Shown in pieces: positions 18,469-26,760 of a stretch of DNA of 64,000 nucleotides. The notes below the pieces were generated by a model. It was not told where the DNA came from and did not search any database. It saw only the letters and a program-made list of their open reading frames with translations. The stretch covers positions 62,001-126,000 of the forward strand of contig JBKPAG010000001.1 in NCBI GenBank assembly GCA_046726315.1, written 5' to 3'. Position 1 is the stretch's first letter, and each line of letters opens with the position of its first letter. Origin of the DNA: JACVRX01 sp046726315. Its GTDB lineage: Bacteria > Actinomycetota > Actinomycetes > Jiangellales > Jiangellaceae. The position numbers and the translations under genes were made by a program.

Positions 18469-18810
18469 CTATGGCTGGCGTAGTTTGCGCAGGCCTTCCA
18501 ACGCTTCCTCGAGAATCGCCGCACCGTCTGCGTCGCTGCGGCGCTCTTTCACGTACGCGAGATGAGTCTTGTACGGCTCGTTGTGCGGCGCGGGAGGAGG
18601 GTTCTCAGGGTCGCGGCTCGCCGGTAAGCCACAACGGGGGCAGTCCCAGTACTCGGGGATCGACGCATCGGCAGCGAAGCTGGGCACAGTTTCATGACCC
18701 TGCACGCAGTAGAACGTGATGCGTTGGCGGGGCGCGGACTCACCGCGCTCGGCCTCTCCCATGGGACCGGCACCCACACGGCTGCCGCGGATCGCGTTGC
18801 CACTTGCCAC
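18469..18810 (-). CDS. rbpA: RbpA, RNA polymerase-binding protein
   Basis: RbpA is a small actinobacterial transcription activator that binds sigma and core RNA polymerase and stabilises open complexes. This 113-residue copy has the N-terminal RGSRVGAGP, the core-domain zinc ligands Cys35/His39 (FYCVQGHE) and Cys57/Cys60 (DCPRCG), and the C-terminal sigma-interacting helix (HLAYVKERRSDADGAAILEE). It follows secG on the same strand, with 39 bp between. Confidence 0.94.
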   Translation of the reverse strand: MASGNAIRGSRVGAGPMGEAERGESAPRQRITFYCVQGHETVPSFAADASIPEYWDCPRCGLPASRDPENPPPAPHNEPYKTHLAYVKERRSDADGAAILEEALEGLRKLRQP

Positions 18811-18849
18811 GGATGGACTCCCTCGGTGTCAGTCCTGGCAGGAATAGGG

Positions 18850-19086
18850 TCAGACAGCGGCCTTGGCGATGAGCCCGAGTCCGATGATGCTGGCTGCCCA
18901 GAGGATCCCGATCGCGATCGTGATCCGGTCGAGGTTGCGTTCGGCGATGGAGGACCCGCCCAGAGATGACGAGATGCCGCCGCCGAACATGTCGGAGAGG
19001 CCGCCCCCCTTGCCCTTGTGCAGGAGGATGAGCAGAACCAACAGCAGACTGGTGATGACGAGCAGGACGATGAAGACGATCTTCAC
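18850..19086 (-). CDS. secG: SecG preprotein translocase subunit
   Basis: The 78-residue protein has two transmembrane helices (about residues 2-20 and 53-74) joined by the conserved LLHKGKGGGLSDMFGGG loop of SecG. It assists SecYE-mediated export at the membrane. A GGAAGGAA ribosome site precedes the ATG. In most actinobacteria secG directly follows tpiA. Here tpiA is about 14.5 kb away, beyond the accessory stretch. Confidence 0.95.
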   Translation of the reverse strand: MKIVFIVLLVITSLLLVLLILLHKGKGGGLSDMFGGGISSSLGGSSIAERNLDRITIAIGILWAASIIGLGLIAKAAV

Positions 19087-19214
19087 GGGCTGAGCGGTTC
19101 CTTCCGGTCGGCCGCGTGCACGGCGCGCGCACGCACAGGGTAACCCGATGCAGGTCCCGTGATGGTATGGAGGTCTCCGCCTGACCAGCAGCCTGCGATG
19201 CTTGACTGCCTGTC

Positions 19215-19811
19215 GTGCGGAGTGGGGAATGGGATCGCCGATACGCGGACGGCGAATTCCTCTGGACCATGGAACCGAACCGGTTCGTGGTCCAAGAGCT
19301 CAGCGATCTGCCACCAGGGCGAGCCATCGATCTCGCGTGTGGCGAGGGTCGCAACGCGGTGTGGCTGGCCCAGCGCGGTTGGCGCGTTACGGCCGTGGAC
19401 TTCTCCCCCGTTGGCCTGGACAAGGCCCGGCGGCTGGCCGACGCGCGTGGGGTGAAGGTCGACTGGGTGTTGGCCGACCTGCTCGACTACGAGCCAGCCG
19501 CGGGGACTTATCAGCTCGTCTTGCTCGCCTACCTCCATATCGCACCGATGGAGCGGGCGGCAGTGCTCGTCAGGGCCTGTTCAGCGCTGGCTCCGGCCGG
19601 CGAAATTCTGGTCATCGGCCATGACCTGACCAACCTCGGCGACGGAGTAGGCGGACCACAGGATCCGGCCCTGCTCTTTTCGCCGGCCGCCATCGCAGCC
19701 GAGCTGCCTGGGCTGTCCATCAAGCGAGCTGAACGCGTGCGCCGGCCAGTCGACGTCGGCGGTCAGATTCACGACGCCATCGACACGCTGGTGCGGGCAT
19801 CCCGGTCGTAA
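19215..19811 (+). CDS. Class I SAM-dependent methyltransferase
   Basis: The 198-residue protein has the Rossmann-like methyltransferase core: motif I IDLACGEGRNAVWLA (about residues 38-52), an acidic motif II ending VTAVDFSP, and the post-II VLADLLDYEP. It resembles the tellurite-resistance TehB or thiopurine type of small methyltransferase; the substrate is not evident. The start is a GTG at 19215, giving the EWDRRYADGEFLW family start, with only a weak ribosome site. A good hairpin follows 12 bp after its stop. Confidence 0.8.
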   Translation: MRSGEWDRRYADGEFLWTMEPNRFVVQELSDLPPGRAIDLACGEGRNAVWLAQRGWRVTAVDFSPVGLDKARRLADARGVKVDWVLADLLDYEPAAGTYQLVLLAYLHIAPMERAAVLVRACSALAPAGEILVIGHDLTNLGDGVGGPQDPALLFSPAAIAAELPGLSIKRAERVRRPVDVGGQIHDAIDTLVRASRS

Positions 19812-19822
19812 CCATTCCCGTA

Positions 19823-19843
19823 CGACCTGGGTCTCACAGGTCG
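19823..19843 (+). terminator. Hairpin terminator candidate after the methyltransferase
   Basis: CGACCTG and CAGGTCG form a perfect 7-bp stem with a 7-nt loop, 12 bp after the methyltransferase stop. A short perfect palindrome, ATAGGCCCTAT, follows at 19844-19854. There is no T-run, as is common for high-GC hairpin terminators, so function is inferred from position only. Confidence 0.45.
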
Positions 19844-19905
19844 ATAGGCCCTATGTCGCACCGATGCATTGAGCGACGCTGATGTGGGGAGTCGGGTGAT
19901 GCCGC

Positions 19906-20991
19906 GTGGACAGGTTGACGGCGCACGATCTGATCATGCTGTGGCCGGATGATGTCGGCTGGCCGCAAGACATCGGCGCGCTGGCCATCCTCGACGGCCG
20001 CCCGCTGATCGATACCGATGGCCGCTTTGGGTCGACGCACTGGCCTTCGACATCGCCGAGCACGTCCGGGTCTTTCCAATCGCGGCTCCCGGGGACACGA
20101 CGCAACTCCTGGGTGCCACAGAGCAACTGCGCAGGAGCCCGTTGGATCACACCCGGCCACTGTGGGAGATGTGGTTCCTACCTGGCCTGCCGGGAGGTCG
20201 GATCGGCCTGTACTTGAAGGTGCATCACACCATTGCCGACGGCGCGGCAGGGGTAGCGGCGCTGGGCGCACTCCTCGATGCCATCCCCAACTCGGCTCCA
20301 CGCAGGACCGCCGTGGACACCGACAACGATGCCGTCGGCCCGCGAGCTGTTTCGAGACAACCTGCGGTGTCGCCCGGACGGAATCGCCCGTGCGTTTTCG
20401 GCGCTCGCTCGGCCAGTGAACACCGCCCGTGCAATGTGGGAGGCTTGGCCGGCGGTGCGCGAGACCCTGGCTTGGCGAACGAGCACCCAGGACGAGCATC
20501 AACCACACGATCGGGCCCGACCGCAGGCTCGCGCTTATCCGCAGCACCGACGCATCAGCAACCAGCTTCGCTACCTGTCGGCGTACGTGATCCGGTTCGG
20601 AGAGTTCGGCTGATCGCAGCCGAGACCACCCGTCAAAAGATGAAGCGCCGCCCCCGGCGGGCACCGTGCTTCGGAACGGAGCTGTCCAGCGAGCCCTACT
20701 GCCGGCCCTGGCACGTCAACGCTGGGCCAATACATACTGGCCAACGTGCCCGGTCCACTGACGCGGCTCTACCTCGCCAGCGCGGAACTGCTCGAGGTAT
20801 TCCTCATCGTGCCCCTCATCGGAAACATCACCCTTGGCGTCGGCGCATTCTCCTACGCGGGGCAGTTCAACATCCCGGCCGTTGCCTACCGCGACGGCTG
20901 CCCTGACATCGATACGTTCGCCGACGGGGTCAGGGACGCCCTGCATTCACTCGCGGCGTCGGTCTCGACGACAGTTGCTGCGGAACCCTGA
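19906..20991 (+). pseudogene. Decayed wax ester synthase/diacylglycerol acyltransferase (WS/DGAT)
   Basis: Pieces of a WS/DGAT-family acyltransferase run in order through all three plus-strand frames. They are: MDRLTAHDLIMLWPDD at 19906; PLWVDALAFDIAEHVRV at about 20021; the catalytic HHTIADG at 20223; ARELFRDNLRCR at about 20336; IGPDRRLALIRSTD near 20510; RVRLIAAETTRQKMK near 20600; and ANVPGPLTRLYL to the C-terminus at 20740-20991. At least five frame changes are needed to connect them. The usual 30-40 residues between the N-terminal domain and PLWVDA are missing. It cannot encode a working enzyme. An intact relative would make wax esters or triacylglycerol from acyl-CoA. Confidence 0.88.
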
Positions 20992-21078
20992 CAGATTTGG
21001 GACCAACGGCCCTCCGCGCGAGCTTCGACGCCGATGATGATGGCTGGTACCCACTGGATCGTTGTCGAGGAGGTCGTC

Positions 21079-21831
21079 ATGCAGCGGCTGGAAGGCCGAG
21101 TTGCACTCGTCACCGGAGCGGCCAGCGGCATCGGGCACGCGATCGCAGTTCGCCTCGCCCAGGAAGGCGCCGCGGTCGTCGTCACCGATATCCAGGACGA
21201 GCCCGGCGAAGTGGTCGCCAAAGGCATCCGCGAGACCGGCGGTCGGGCCGTCTTCGTACACCACGACGTACGGTCCCAGGCCGAGTGGGAGCGGGCAGTC
21301 GGAGCGGCGGCGGCCGCATTCGGCGGTCTGGACATCCTGGTCAACAACGCCGGCCTGGGCGATCTGGGCGTCATCGAGGAGACGTCGCTCGAGGACTACG
21401 AGCGCACCATCGCCATCGACCAAACTGGGGTCTTCTTGGGCATGAAGGTGGCCGCCGAGCTGCTCAGCGCATCACCACACGGTTCGGTGATCAACATCAG
21501 CTCGATCTTCGGCACGAGCGGAGGTTTCGGCACCTCGCCGGCCTACCACGCGGCCAAGGGCGCGGTCCGGACGCTGACGAAGAACACCGCGTTGCACTGG
21601 GCGGACAAGGGCATCCGAGTCAACTCCGTGCACCCCGGCTTCATCGACACTCCGATCCTGGAGCCGACCAAGGGGACGGAGTACGAGCAGACGATGATCT
21701 CGCTGACGCCTTTGGGTCGGCTCGGTCGACCACAGGAGATCGCCGCCGGCGTCGCGTATCTCGCCGGCGACGACGCATCTTTCGTCACGGGCCTCGAGCT
21801 GTACATCGACGGCGGCTATATGGCGCGTTGA
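21079..21831 (+). CDS. SDR-family oxidoreductase
   Basis: The 250-residue classical short-chain dehydrogenase binds NAD(P) through TGAASGIG (12-19), has NNAG at 89-92, and carries the catalytic Ser141/142, Tyr156 and Lys160 (AYHAAK). Asp37 at the end of strand 2 favours NAD over NADP. The ATG at 21079 has GAGGAGG about 7 bp upstream; the upstream in-frame ATGs lack one. It resembles 3-alpha/20-beta-hydroxysteroid dehydrogenase-like and FabG-like members; the substrate is unknown. It is intact despite decayed genes on both sides. Confidence 0.88.
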   Translation: MQRLEGRVALVTGAASGIGHAIAVRLAQEGAAVVVTDIQDEPGEVVAKGIRETGGRAVFVHHDVRSQAEWERAVGAAAAAFGGLDILVNNAGLGDLGVIEETSLEDYERTIAIDQTGVFLGMKVAAELLSASPHGSVINISSIFGTSGGFGTSPAYHAAKGAVRTLTKNTALHWADKGIRVNSVHPGFIDTPILEPTKGTEYEQTMISLTPLGRLGRPQEIAAGVAYLAGDDASFVTGLELYIDGGYMAR

Positions 21832-21971
21832 CCCGGCATGAACCCAACTCGACGAAACCGGTTGTATCGGCGTTTCGCCGGAATGATCGAGGCCGCCTGT
21901 CTGCCAGCGGGTCCCGACGACGGTGCACCCGTGACAAAGGCCGACCTCAGGCGATCCTGCTGGCGCCCTCC

Positions 21972-22301
21972 ATGCTGCTCGGCCCGGCGACGTATTGGCT
22001 GGCCCTGAACGACGGCAGCTTCGACGTGCGTTTGACCAACGCCCACCGGACGGTCACCGGCCGGGTCTTCGTCGACGATCGCGGCGCGCCGTACGACTTC
22101 AGCACGACCGACCGGTACACGGACCTTCCAGGCGAGCTGGTCCGGGCCGAGTGGCGGACACCGGTGAGGGGCTGGGAAGTCGTCGACGGGCGCGCCGTGC
22201 CAGGCATGGTCGAGGCGGTCTGGCTGCTGCCGTCCGGCCCCGAGCCCTACTTCACGGGACCGCTGAGTCACGTGGTGCGCAACGTTTCGCTGGATCATTG
22301 A
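21972..22301 (+). pseudogene. C-terminal fragment of a DUF6544/DUF6920-like protein
   Basis: About 109 residues from the ATG at 21972 form a plausible protein (ATYWLALNDGSFDVRL, VDDRGAPYDFSTTDRY, EWRTPVRGWEVVDG). They resemble the C-terminal part of a roughly 250-300-residue actinobacterial family of unknown function. The expected N-terminal half is not found upstream, where only 140 bp separate it from the SDR gene, and no ribosome site precedes the ATG. It is most likely a truncated remnant. The family assignment is from memory of its motifs and should be treated as tentative. Confidence 0.45.
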
Positions 22302-22340
22302 CGCGATCGTTAGAGCATCACGTGTCCGTTCTGCTCACCT

Positions 22341-24089
22341 TCAGCTTTGTGGTTCCGCCTGGCTGTGTCTCGGCGCGGCAGGCGCAGCGACACCACCCAC
22401 TGGCGGCTCCCCGTGTCGAGCGGTGTACCACGCGACATACGCCTGTACGGCAGTAGGCAGCGTCGGGAAGATGCGGTCGTCTCCGACTCTCTCGACCAGC
22501 CCGGCAGCGGCCAGATCGGCCCGCATGTCCTGTTTGACCCGAGCCATCGCGAAGACGATGCCGCGCCGGTCGAGCTCCGCTCGAAGCTCCTCGACGGTGT
22601 CGATGGCGGTGATGTCGACCTCGACGTTCGCCTCGGCGTTCAGCATGAACCATTCGACCGGGGTCGGCGATGCGTCGACAGCGGCCAGGGCCCGCTGCCG
22701 GAAGTTCTCAGCGTTCGCGAAGAACAGTGGCGCGTCGTACCGATAGACGACCAGGCCGGGCACCAGCGTCGCGTCGCGGTAGTCGTCGATGTCGTGCATT
22801 CCCGCAAGGCCTGGGACGTAGCCGAGGACGCCGTCATGCGGACGCGCCACTCTGCGCAGCAGGTTGAGGATGGATAGGCCAACGGCAGCGAGCACGCCAT
22901 ACAGCACGCCGAGGAGCAACACGGCTGCCGTGGTTGCTAGAGCGAGAACAAGCTCACTGCGCCGGAACGCTCCTATCCGGCGGAACTCGCTCACCTCGAT
23001 CAGACGTAGCGCTGCATACACGACGATCGCACCCAGGGCAGCGCTCGGAAACGCAGCGAGAACCGTGCGGCCTACCAGCAGTGTCGCCAGCACCGCGCCG
23101 AGGGCGACCAGGGAGTAGAGCTGACTCTTGTTTCCGAGCGCGTCCGCGATCACCGTGCGGCTCGCACTGCTGCTGACCGGAAATCCGCGCAGAACACCAG
23201 CGGACAGGTTGGCCGTGCCGAGCGCCAACAGCTCCTGGTTTGCGTCGACATGATAGCCGTTACGGATGGCGAAGGCCCGAGCCGTGATCACGTTGTCGGA
23301 GTACGCCACGATGGTCACACCCACTGCGGGCAGTAGTAATGCGGTGAGTTCCTCCAAGGCCAAACCGGGAAGGCCCGGAGTCGGTAACCCGGCGGAAATC
23401 TCCCCCACGACCCGGATTCCACGGTCCTGCAACGAGAATGCGGCAACCACCCCGGCGGCGAGCAGCATGCCGACCAACGGAACCGGTGCCTTCGGCCACA
23501 ACCATGCGCCGAACAGCAAGAAAGCCAAGACCGCCGCGCTCATGACCAGCGTCGGCAGATGCATTCGATCCAAACCGGACAGAAACGAGCCCACGTCCGA
23601 GACGAGCGATTCGCCGTCGACCGGCACACCGGTGATCTTGGTCAGCTGGCTTACGATCATGAAGACTGCAATGCCCGCCATGTACCCCGCCAGCACGGGA
23701 TGAGACAACAGGTCGGCGAGAAACCCGAGGCGTGCCAGCCATGCGAGCAGGCAGAGCGCACCAACGATGAGAGCGAGCGCTGCCGCAAGGGCGGCGTAGC
23801 GGGCAGGATCGCCCCCAGCCAGCGGAGCCACCACCAAGGCGGTCATGAGGGCGGTGGTGGACTCCGGGCCTACCGACAGTTGCCGGGAGGAGCCGATCAG
23901 GGCGTAGACGAACAGTGGTCCCATGATCGCCCACAACCCGACGACCGGCGGGAGTCCCGCGACCTCCGCATACGCCATCACCTGGGGAATCAGATAAGCG
24001 GCCACGGTCACACCGGCGAGCACGTCGCCGCGCAGCCAGCTGCGCTCGTACGAGCGGAGCCGGAGCAGGCCTGGCGTAACGGTGGCCAT
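22341..24089 (-). CDS. SulP-family anion transporter with STAS domain
   Basis: The 582-residue transporter of the SLC26/SulP family carries sulfate, bicarbonate or other anions. The first membrane block holds the consensus GVTVAAYLIPQVMAYAEVAG (about residues 27-46). Ten to twelve more segments follow to about residue 410. A cytoplasmic STAS domain occupies about 435-560 (YDAPLFFANAENFRQR, DITAIDTVEELRAEL). The specific anion cannot be read from the sequence, and no sulfate-assimilation or carbonic-anhydrase gene is adjacent. Confidence 0.9.
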   Translation of the reverse strand: MATVTPGLLRLRSYERSWLRGDVLAGVTVAAYLIPQVMAYAEVAGLPPVVGLWAIMGPLFVYALIGSSRQLSVGPESTTALMTALVVAPLAGGDPARYAALAAALALIVGALCLLAWLARLGFLADLLSHPVLAGYMAGIAVFMIVSQLTKITGVPVDGESLVSDVGSFLSGLDRMHLPTLVMSAAVLAFLLFGAWLWPKAPVPLVGMLLAAGVVAAFSLQDRGIRVVGEISAGLPTPGLPGLALEELTALLLPAVGVTIVAYSDNVITARAFAIRNGYHVDANQELLALGTANLSAGVLRGFPVSSSASRTVIADALGNKSQLYSLVALGAVLATLLVGRTVLAAFPSAALGAIVVYAALRLIEVSEFRRIGAFRRSELVLALATTAAVLLLGVLYGVLAAVGLSILNLLRRVARPHDGVLGYVPGLAGMHDIDDYRDATLVPGLVVYRYDAPLFFANAENFRQRALAAVDASPTPVEWFMLNAEANVEVDITAIDTVEELRAELDRRGIVFAMARVKQDMRADLAAAGLVERVGDDRIFPTLPTAVQAYVAWYTARHGEPPVGGVAAPAAPRHSQAEPQS

Positions 24090-24188
24090 CGATCGGAACC
24101 TACCGCGATGGCTCCGGCACCGACGTGGAGACGGGAGGCACTACTCCGCAAGTAGCTGGCGTTGCCACAGCAACGGTCTCGGCATGGT

Positions 24189-24612
24189 GGTGGGGCCACG
24201 GCGTAGCTTCCGGATACCCATCGATGATCCGACGTTCAAGATGGCGCGGCTGTTCAAGCAGTTCTCGTTTCCCGGCGGGATCCCGAGTCACTTCGCGCCC
24301 GAGGTGCCGGGTTCGATCCACGAGGGCGGCGAGCTCGGATACTCAATCGCGCATGCGTACGGCCCTGCGTTCGGCAATCCGGACCTGATCGTGGCATGCG
24401 TGGTGGGGGACGGTGAGGCCGAGTGCCGCTGGCGACGGCGTGGCATTCGACGACCTTCATCGACCCGGTCGGCGACGGCGCTGTCATGCCGATCCTCCAC
24501 CTCAACGGTTACAAGATCGCTAACCCGGCGCTGCTGGCCCGGATAAGCGACGAGGAACCCGGAGGTTCGCGACTGGACCTGGCCCGACGACACGCCCACT
24601 TGTTGACGCACG
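24189..24612 (+). pseudogene. Remnant of xylulose-5-P/fructose-6-P phosphoketolase
   Basis: Two frames together reproduce a phosphoketolase N-domain stretch. LFKQFSFPGGIPSHFAPE, PGSIHEGGELGYSIAHAYG and VGDGEAE run to about 24422, then a frameshift leads into GPLATAWHSTTFIDP and ILHLNGYKIANPALLARI. The next sequence, PEVRDWTWP in another frame at about 24560, resembles the extreme C-terminus of the enzyme, so most of the roughly 800 residues appear deleted between them. The upstream N-terminus is also missing. An intact enzyme splits xylulose-5-P to acetyl-P and glyceraldehyde-3-P. Confidence 0.85.
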
Positions 24613-24685
24613 CGGCTGCGGCTGCAGGCTGACGGCCGCGGTGTCGCACCGGTCGTGGTCGAGCAACACCGTTGGGTAGAAGCCG

Positions 24686-24901
24686 TCAGCCGATCAGGCC
24701 CTGGAACGCCTCGTACACCAGGAACGCGGGCCAGACCACGGCCTTAAGGATGGCAAGCAGGTACTGGCCGAACGAGTCGGCTTGCTGCCAGAAAAACACC
24801 AGGGCGCCGATCAGGCCCAGGCCGTAGACGGCGTTACCGCCGCCCGAGGTGACACGCGTCGGGCTGCCTCGACGGTACGAAGAATGCGCCGGCTGTGTCA
24901 T
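24686..24901 (-). CDS. Small membrane protein, 71 residues
   Basis: The short protein has a basic, Ser-rich N-terminus (about 20 residues) and two hydrophobic segments (YGLGLIGALVFFW and LLAILKAVVWPAFLVYEAF) separated by QQADSFGQ. An excellent GAGGAGG lies 6 bp before the ATG at 24901, which sets the start; the frame is open far upstream but without support. It is probably a small inner-membrane protein of unknown role. It was likely overlooked because of its size, and no family is recognised. Confidence 0.65.
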   Translation of the reverse strand: MTQPAHSSYRRGSPTRVTSGGGNAVYGLGLIGALVFFWQQADSFGQYLLAILKAVVWPAFLVYEAFQGLIG

Positions 24902-25213
24902 GGTCGCCTCCTCATGCTCTCTTTCAATACTGCTCTCTACGCCCGGCGTTGTCGCAGGGCCGGTCGGCCCCACACTCCCTTGTCGTTCAGGACCTTCGGC
25001 CGATGCCAGGCGACCAAGCCGGCATCGCGATGAGAGCCAACCCGAATATGGCCAGGAAATGCACACGCACGGGGTGTCCGTGGAAACGTCGTGGCGTTGA
25101 GGTCCTGAGAATCCGGAATCGCAAGCGGCGTTGCCTCGCTGCCTGCACCGGTGTCGGTGCCAGGCTCGTGCGCACCGGCAAGAATCCAACCCGACGAGAC
25201 GAAGGGCGAACAG
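24902..25213. other. Intergenic region without a recognisable gene
   Basis: The 312 bp lie between two divergently transcribed small membrane-protein genes. Open frames here are short, unconvincing in codon use and match nothing I know. The region presumably carries both promoters. No clear -35/-10 pair or inverted repeat was found. Confidence 0.5.
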
Positions 25214-25846
25214 ATGGAACAGACGGCATACCCAATCCAGTTCTCGGTCGAGTACCCGGATCGGCCGCTCGACCGGGTGACCACGGCCTTCCGGATCTTC
25301 GCGGCCATCCCCATCCTGATCGTGCTGGGGGCGGTGTACGGAGGCAGCTGGCAGTGGACGACTGACGGCCAGACGGAGGTGATCGTGGCAGGTGCCGGTG
25401 GACTGCTGTTCTTTGGTCCGTTGCTGATGATCTTGTTCCGGCAAAAGTACCCGCGGTGGTGGTTCGACTGGAATCTCGAGTTGCAGCGGTTCGCCAATCG
25501 AGTCAGCGCCTACCTCGCCCTGATGGATGACCGGTATCCGGCAACTGACGACCACCAGTCCGTCCGCCTCGACTACCCCTATCCAGACGCCGCGCGTGAT
25601 CTGAACCAGTGGCTTCCGCTGGTGAAGTGGTTCCTGGCCATCCCGCATTACGTCGTGTTGGCGTTCCTGAGCATCGCTGCGGTGATCGTGGTGATCATCG
25701 CCTGGTTCGGCATCCTGTTCACCGGGCGGTACCCGCGTGGAATGTTCGATTTCGTGGAGGGCGTCATCCGCTGGCACAACCGAGTCGTTGGCTATGCGTT
25801 CATCCTGGTCACCGACCAGTACCCGCCGTTCCGGCTGGCTCCCTGA
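25214..25846 (+). CDS. DUF4389-family membrane protein
   Basis: The 210-residue protein opens with the soluble stretch YPIQFSVEYPDRPLDRVTT and has three to four hydrophobic segments (about 26-44, 60-78 and 140-167). The repeated motif WNLELQRFANRVSAYLALMDDRYP / GVIRWHNRVVGYAFILVTDQYPPF (each described in part) is the DUF4389 hallmark. Function is unknown; family members are common in actinobacteria. The ATG at 25214 is preceded by GAAGGGCGA. It appears intact. Confidence 0.85.
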   Translation: MEQTAYPIQFSVEYPDRPLDRVTTAFRIFAAIPILIVLGAVYGGSWQWTTDGQTEVIVAGAGGLLFFGPLLMILFRQKYPRWWFDWNLELQRFANRVSAYLALMDDRYPATDDHQSVRLDYPYPDAARDLNQWLPLVKWFLAIPHYVVLAFLSIAAVIVVIIAWFGILFTGRYPRGMFDFVEGVIRWHNRVVGYAFILVTDQYPPFRLAP

Positions 25847-25904
25847 GCCGACTCGGACCGAATGCGTGACCGCGGAACATTCCACCGTCGGGACGTGGAG
25901 TTAA

Positions 25905-26057
25905 GGACCAAGGATCGCTCGCCGGCTGCGCCGGCACGGCTACGAGCTGATCGCTGAGCCGGTGGGGTTCATCATCGATGGTACCGAGGGACCACTGCGG
26001 GCCGGCGAGCCCGAGCGGGCCACGGCGTGGGGCTCCGACCTCGTCCGATCGGCATGA
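25905..26057 (+). pseudogene. C-terminal remnant of a flavodoxin-domain protein
   Basis: In one frame, LRRHGYELIAEPVGFIIDG, then TEGPLRAGEPERATAWGSDL and a TGA (26055-26057), match the last third of actinobacterial flavodoxin-fold proteins, including the acidic E-x-E-RA-WG ending. No N-terminal FMN-loop sequence and no start exist upstream. The fragment lies between the DUF4389 gene and an Hsp20 gene. It is a relic rather than a gene. Confidence 0.6.
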
Positions 26058-26065
26058 CCCCCCGG

Positions 26066-26488
26066 TCACTTCTTGCTGATGGCGATGCGCTTGGCCTCCA
26101 GCTCCTTCGCGGCCTTCATACCAACGCGCACCTCGAGGACGCCATCGCCGTATGTGGCGGTGACTGCATCCTCGTCGGCCTCGGTGGGCAGCGTCACGCT
26201 GCGGGAGAACGCGCCGTACCGGAACTCCGACCGACCGCCCTCCTTCTTCTCCTCGCGCCGCTCTGCCTTGATCGTCAAGACCCCGTTGTCGACAGTGATC
26301 TCGACGTCCTGATCGGGGTCGATCCCGGGCAGCTCCGCACGCAGTACGTACTGTTCGCCCTCGACGTAATCCTCGACGCGCATCACGTGCGAGCCGGCGA
26401 ACGGTCGCATCAGGGGCGGGAACCCACCCTCCAGCCAGTCGACCAGCTCCGCAAACATCGGGCGCTCACGCCGTGCTGGAGTGGTCAT
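26066..26488 (-). CDS. Hsp20/alpha-crystallin small heat-shock protein
   Basis: The 140-residue chaperone holds unfolding proteins in the cytoplasm. The alpha-crystallin domain spans about residues 35-125 (LRAELPGIDPDQDVEITVDN, then GVLEVRVG). A C-terminal IAI tripeptide matches the I-x-I anchor. Residue 78 onward has the REEKKEGGRSEFRYGAFSRS signature of the actinobacterial Hsp18 type. GGGAGG lies 9 bp upstream. Unlike the second Hsp20 at 52.6 kb, no HAIR repeat is seen in front of it. Confidence 0.92.
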   Translation of the reverse strand: MTTPARRERPMFAELVDWLEGGFPPLMRPFAGSHVMRVEDYVEGEQYVLRAELPGIDPDQDVEITVDNGVLTIKAERREEKKEGGRSEFRYGAFSRSVTLPTEADEDAVTATYGDGVLEVRVGMKAAKELEAKRIAISKK

Positions 26489-26760
26489 CGCCTTGCCTCC
26501 CTTCGTGGGTCTGATCCGGTATGGGGTGCGGGGGGCTGAGGTACGCAGCGCGCCCCGACAGTGTCATCAGCGTCGAATACCCATCCTCGGTCGTCTACGG
26601 GCCGGTGCGCTTGTCGATACCCACGACGAGGTTGAGGAAACCAGGCGATTCGATGTCGAATACGCGGCTTGATCGGCATCCTGAGCCAACCGCGCAGGTG
26701 GTGACCCTTCGTGCCGTGGGCTTTAGCATGTTAGTCGGGTCCGCGGAGCCCGCGGCGCGC

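Noticed and set aside
20997..21970. Long plus-strand frame under the SDR gene
   Set aside because: Its Arg/Gly-rich content is the out-of-frame shadow of the SDR gene, which has all catalytic motifs.
24902..25885. Long minus-strand frame continuing upstream of the 71-residue membrane protein
   Set aside because: It covers the complement of the DUF4389 gene and has Arg/Asp/His-rich shadow composition; the ribosome site marks the short start.
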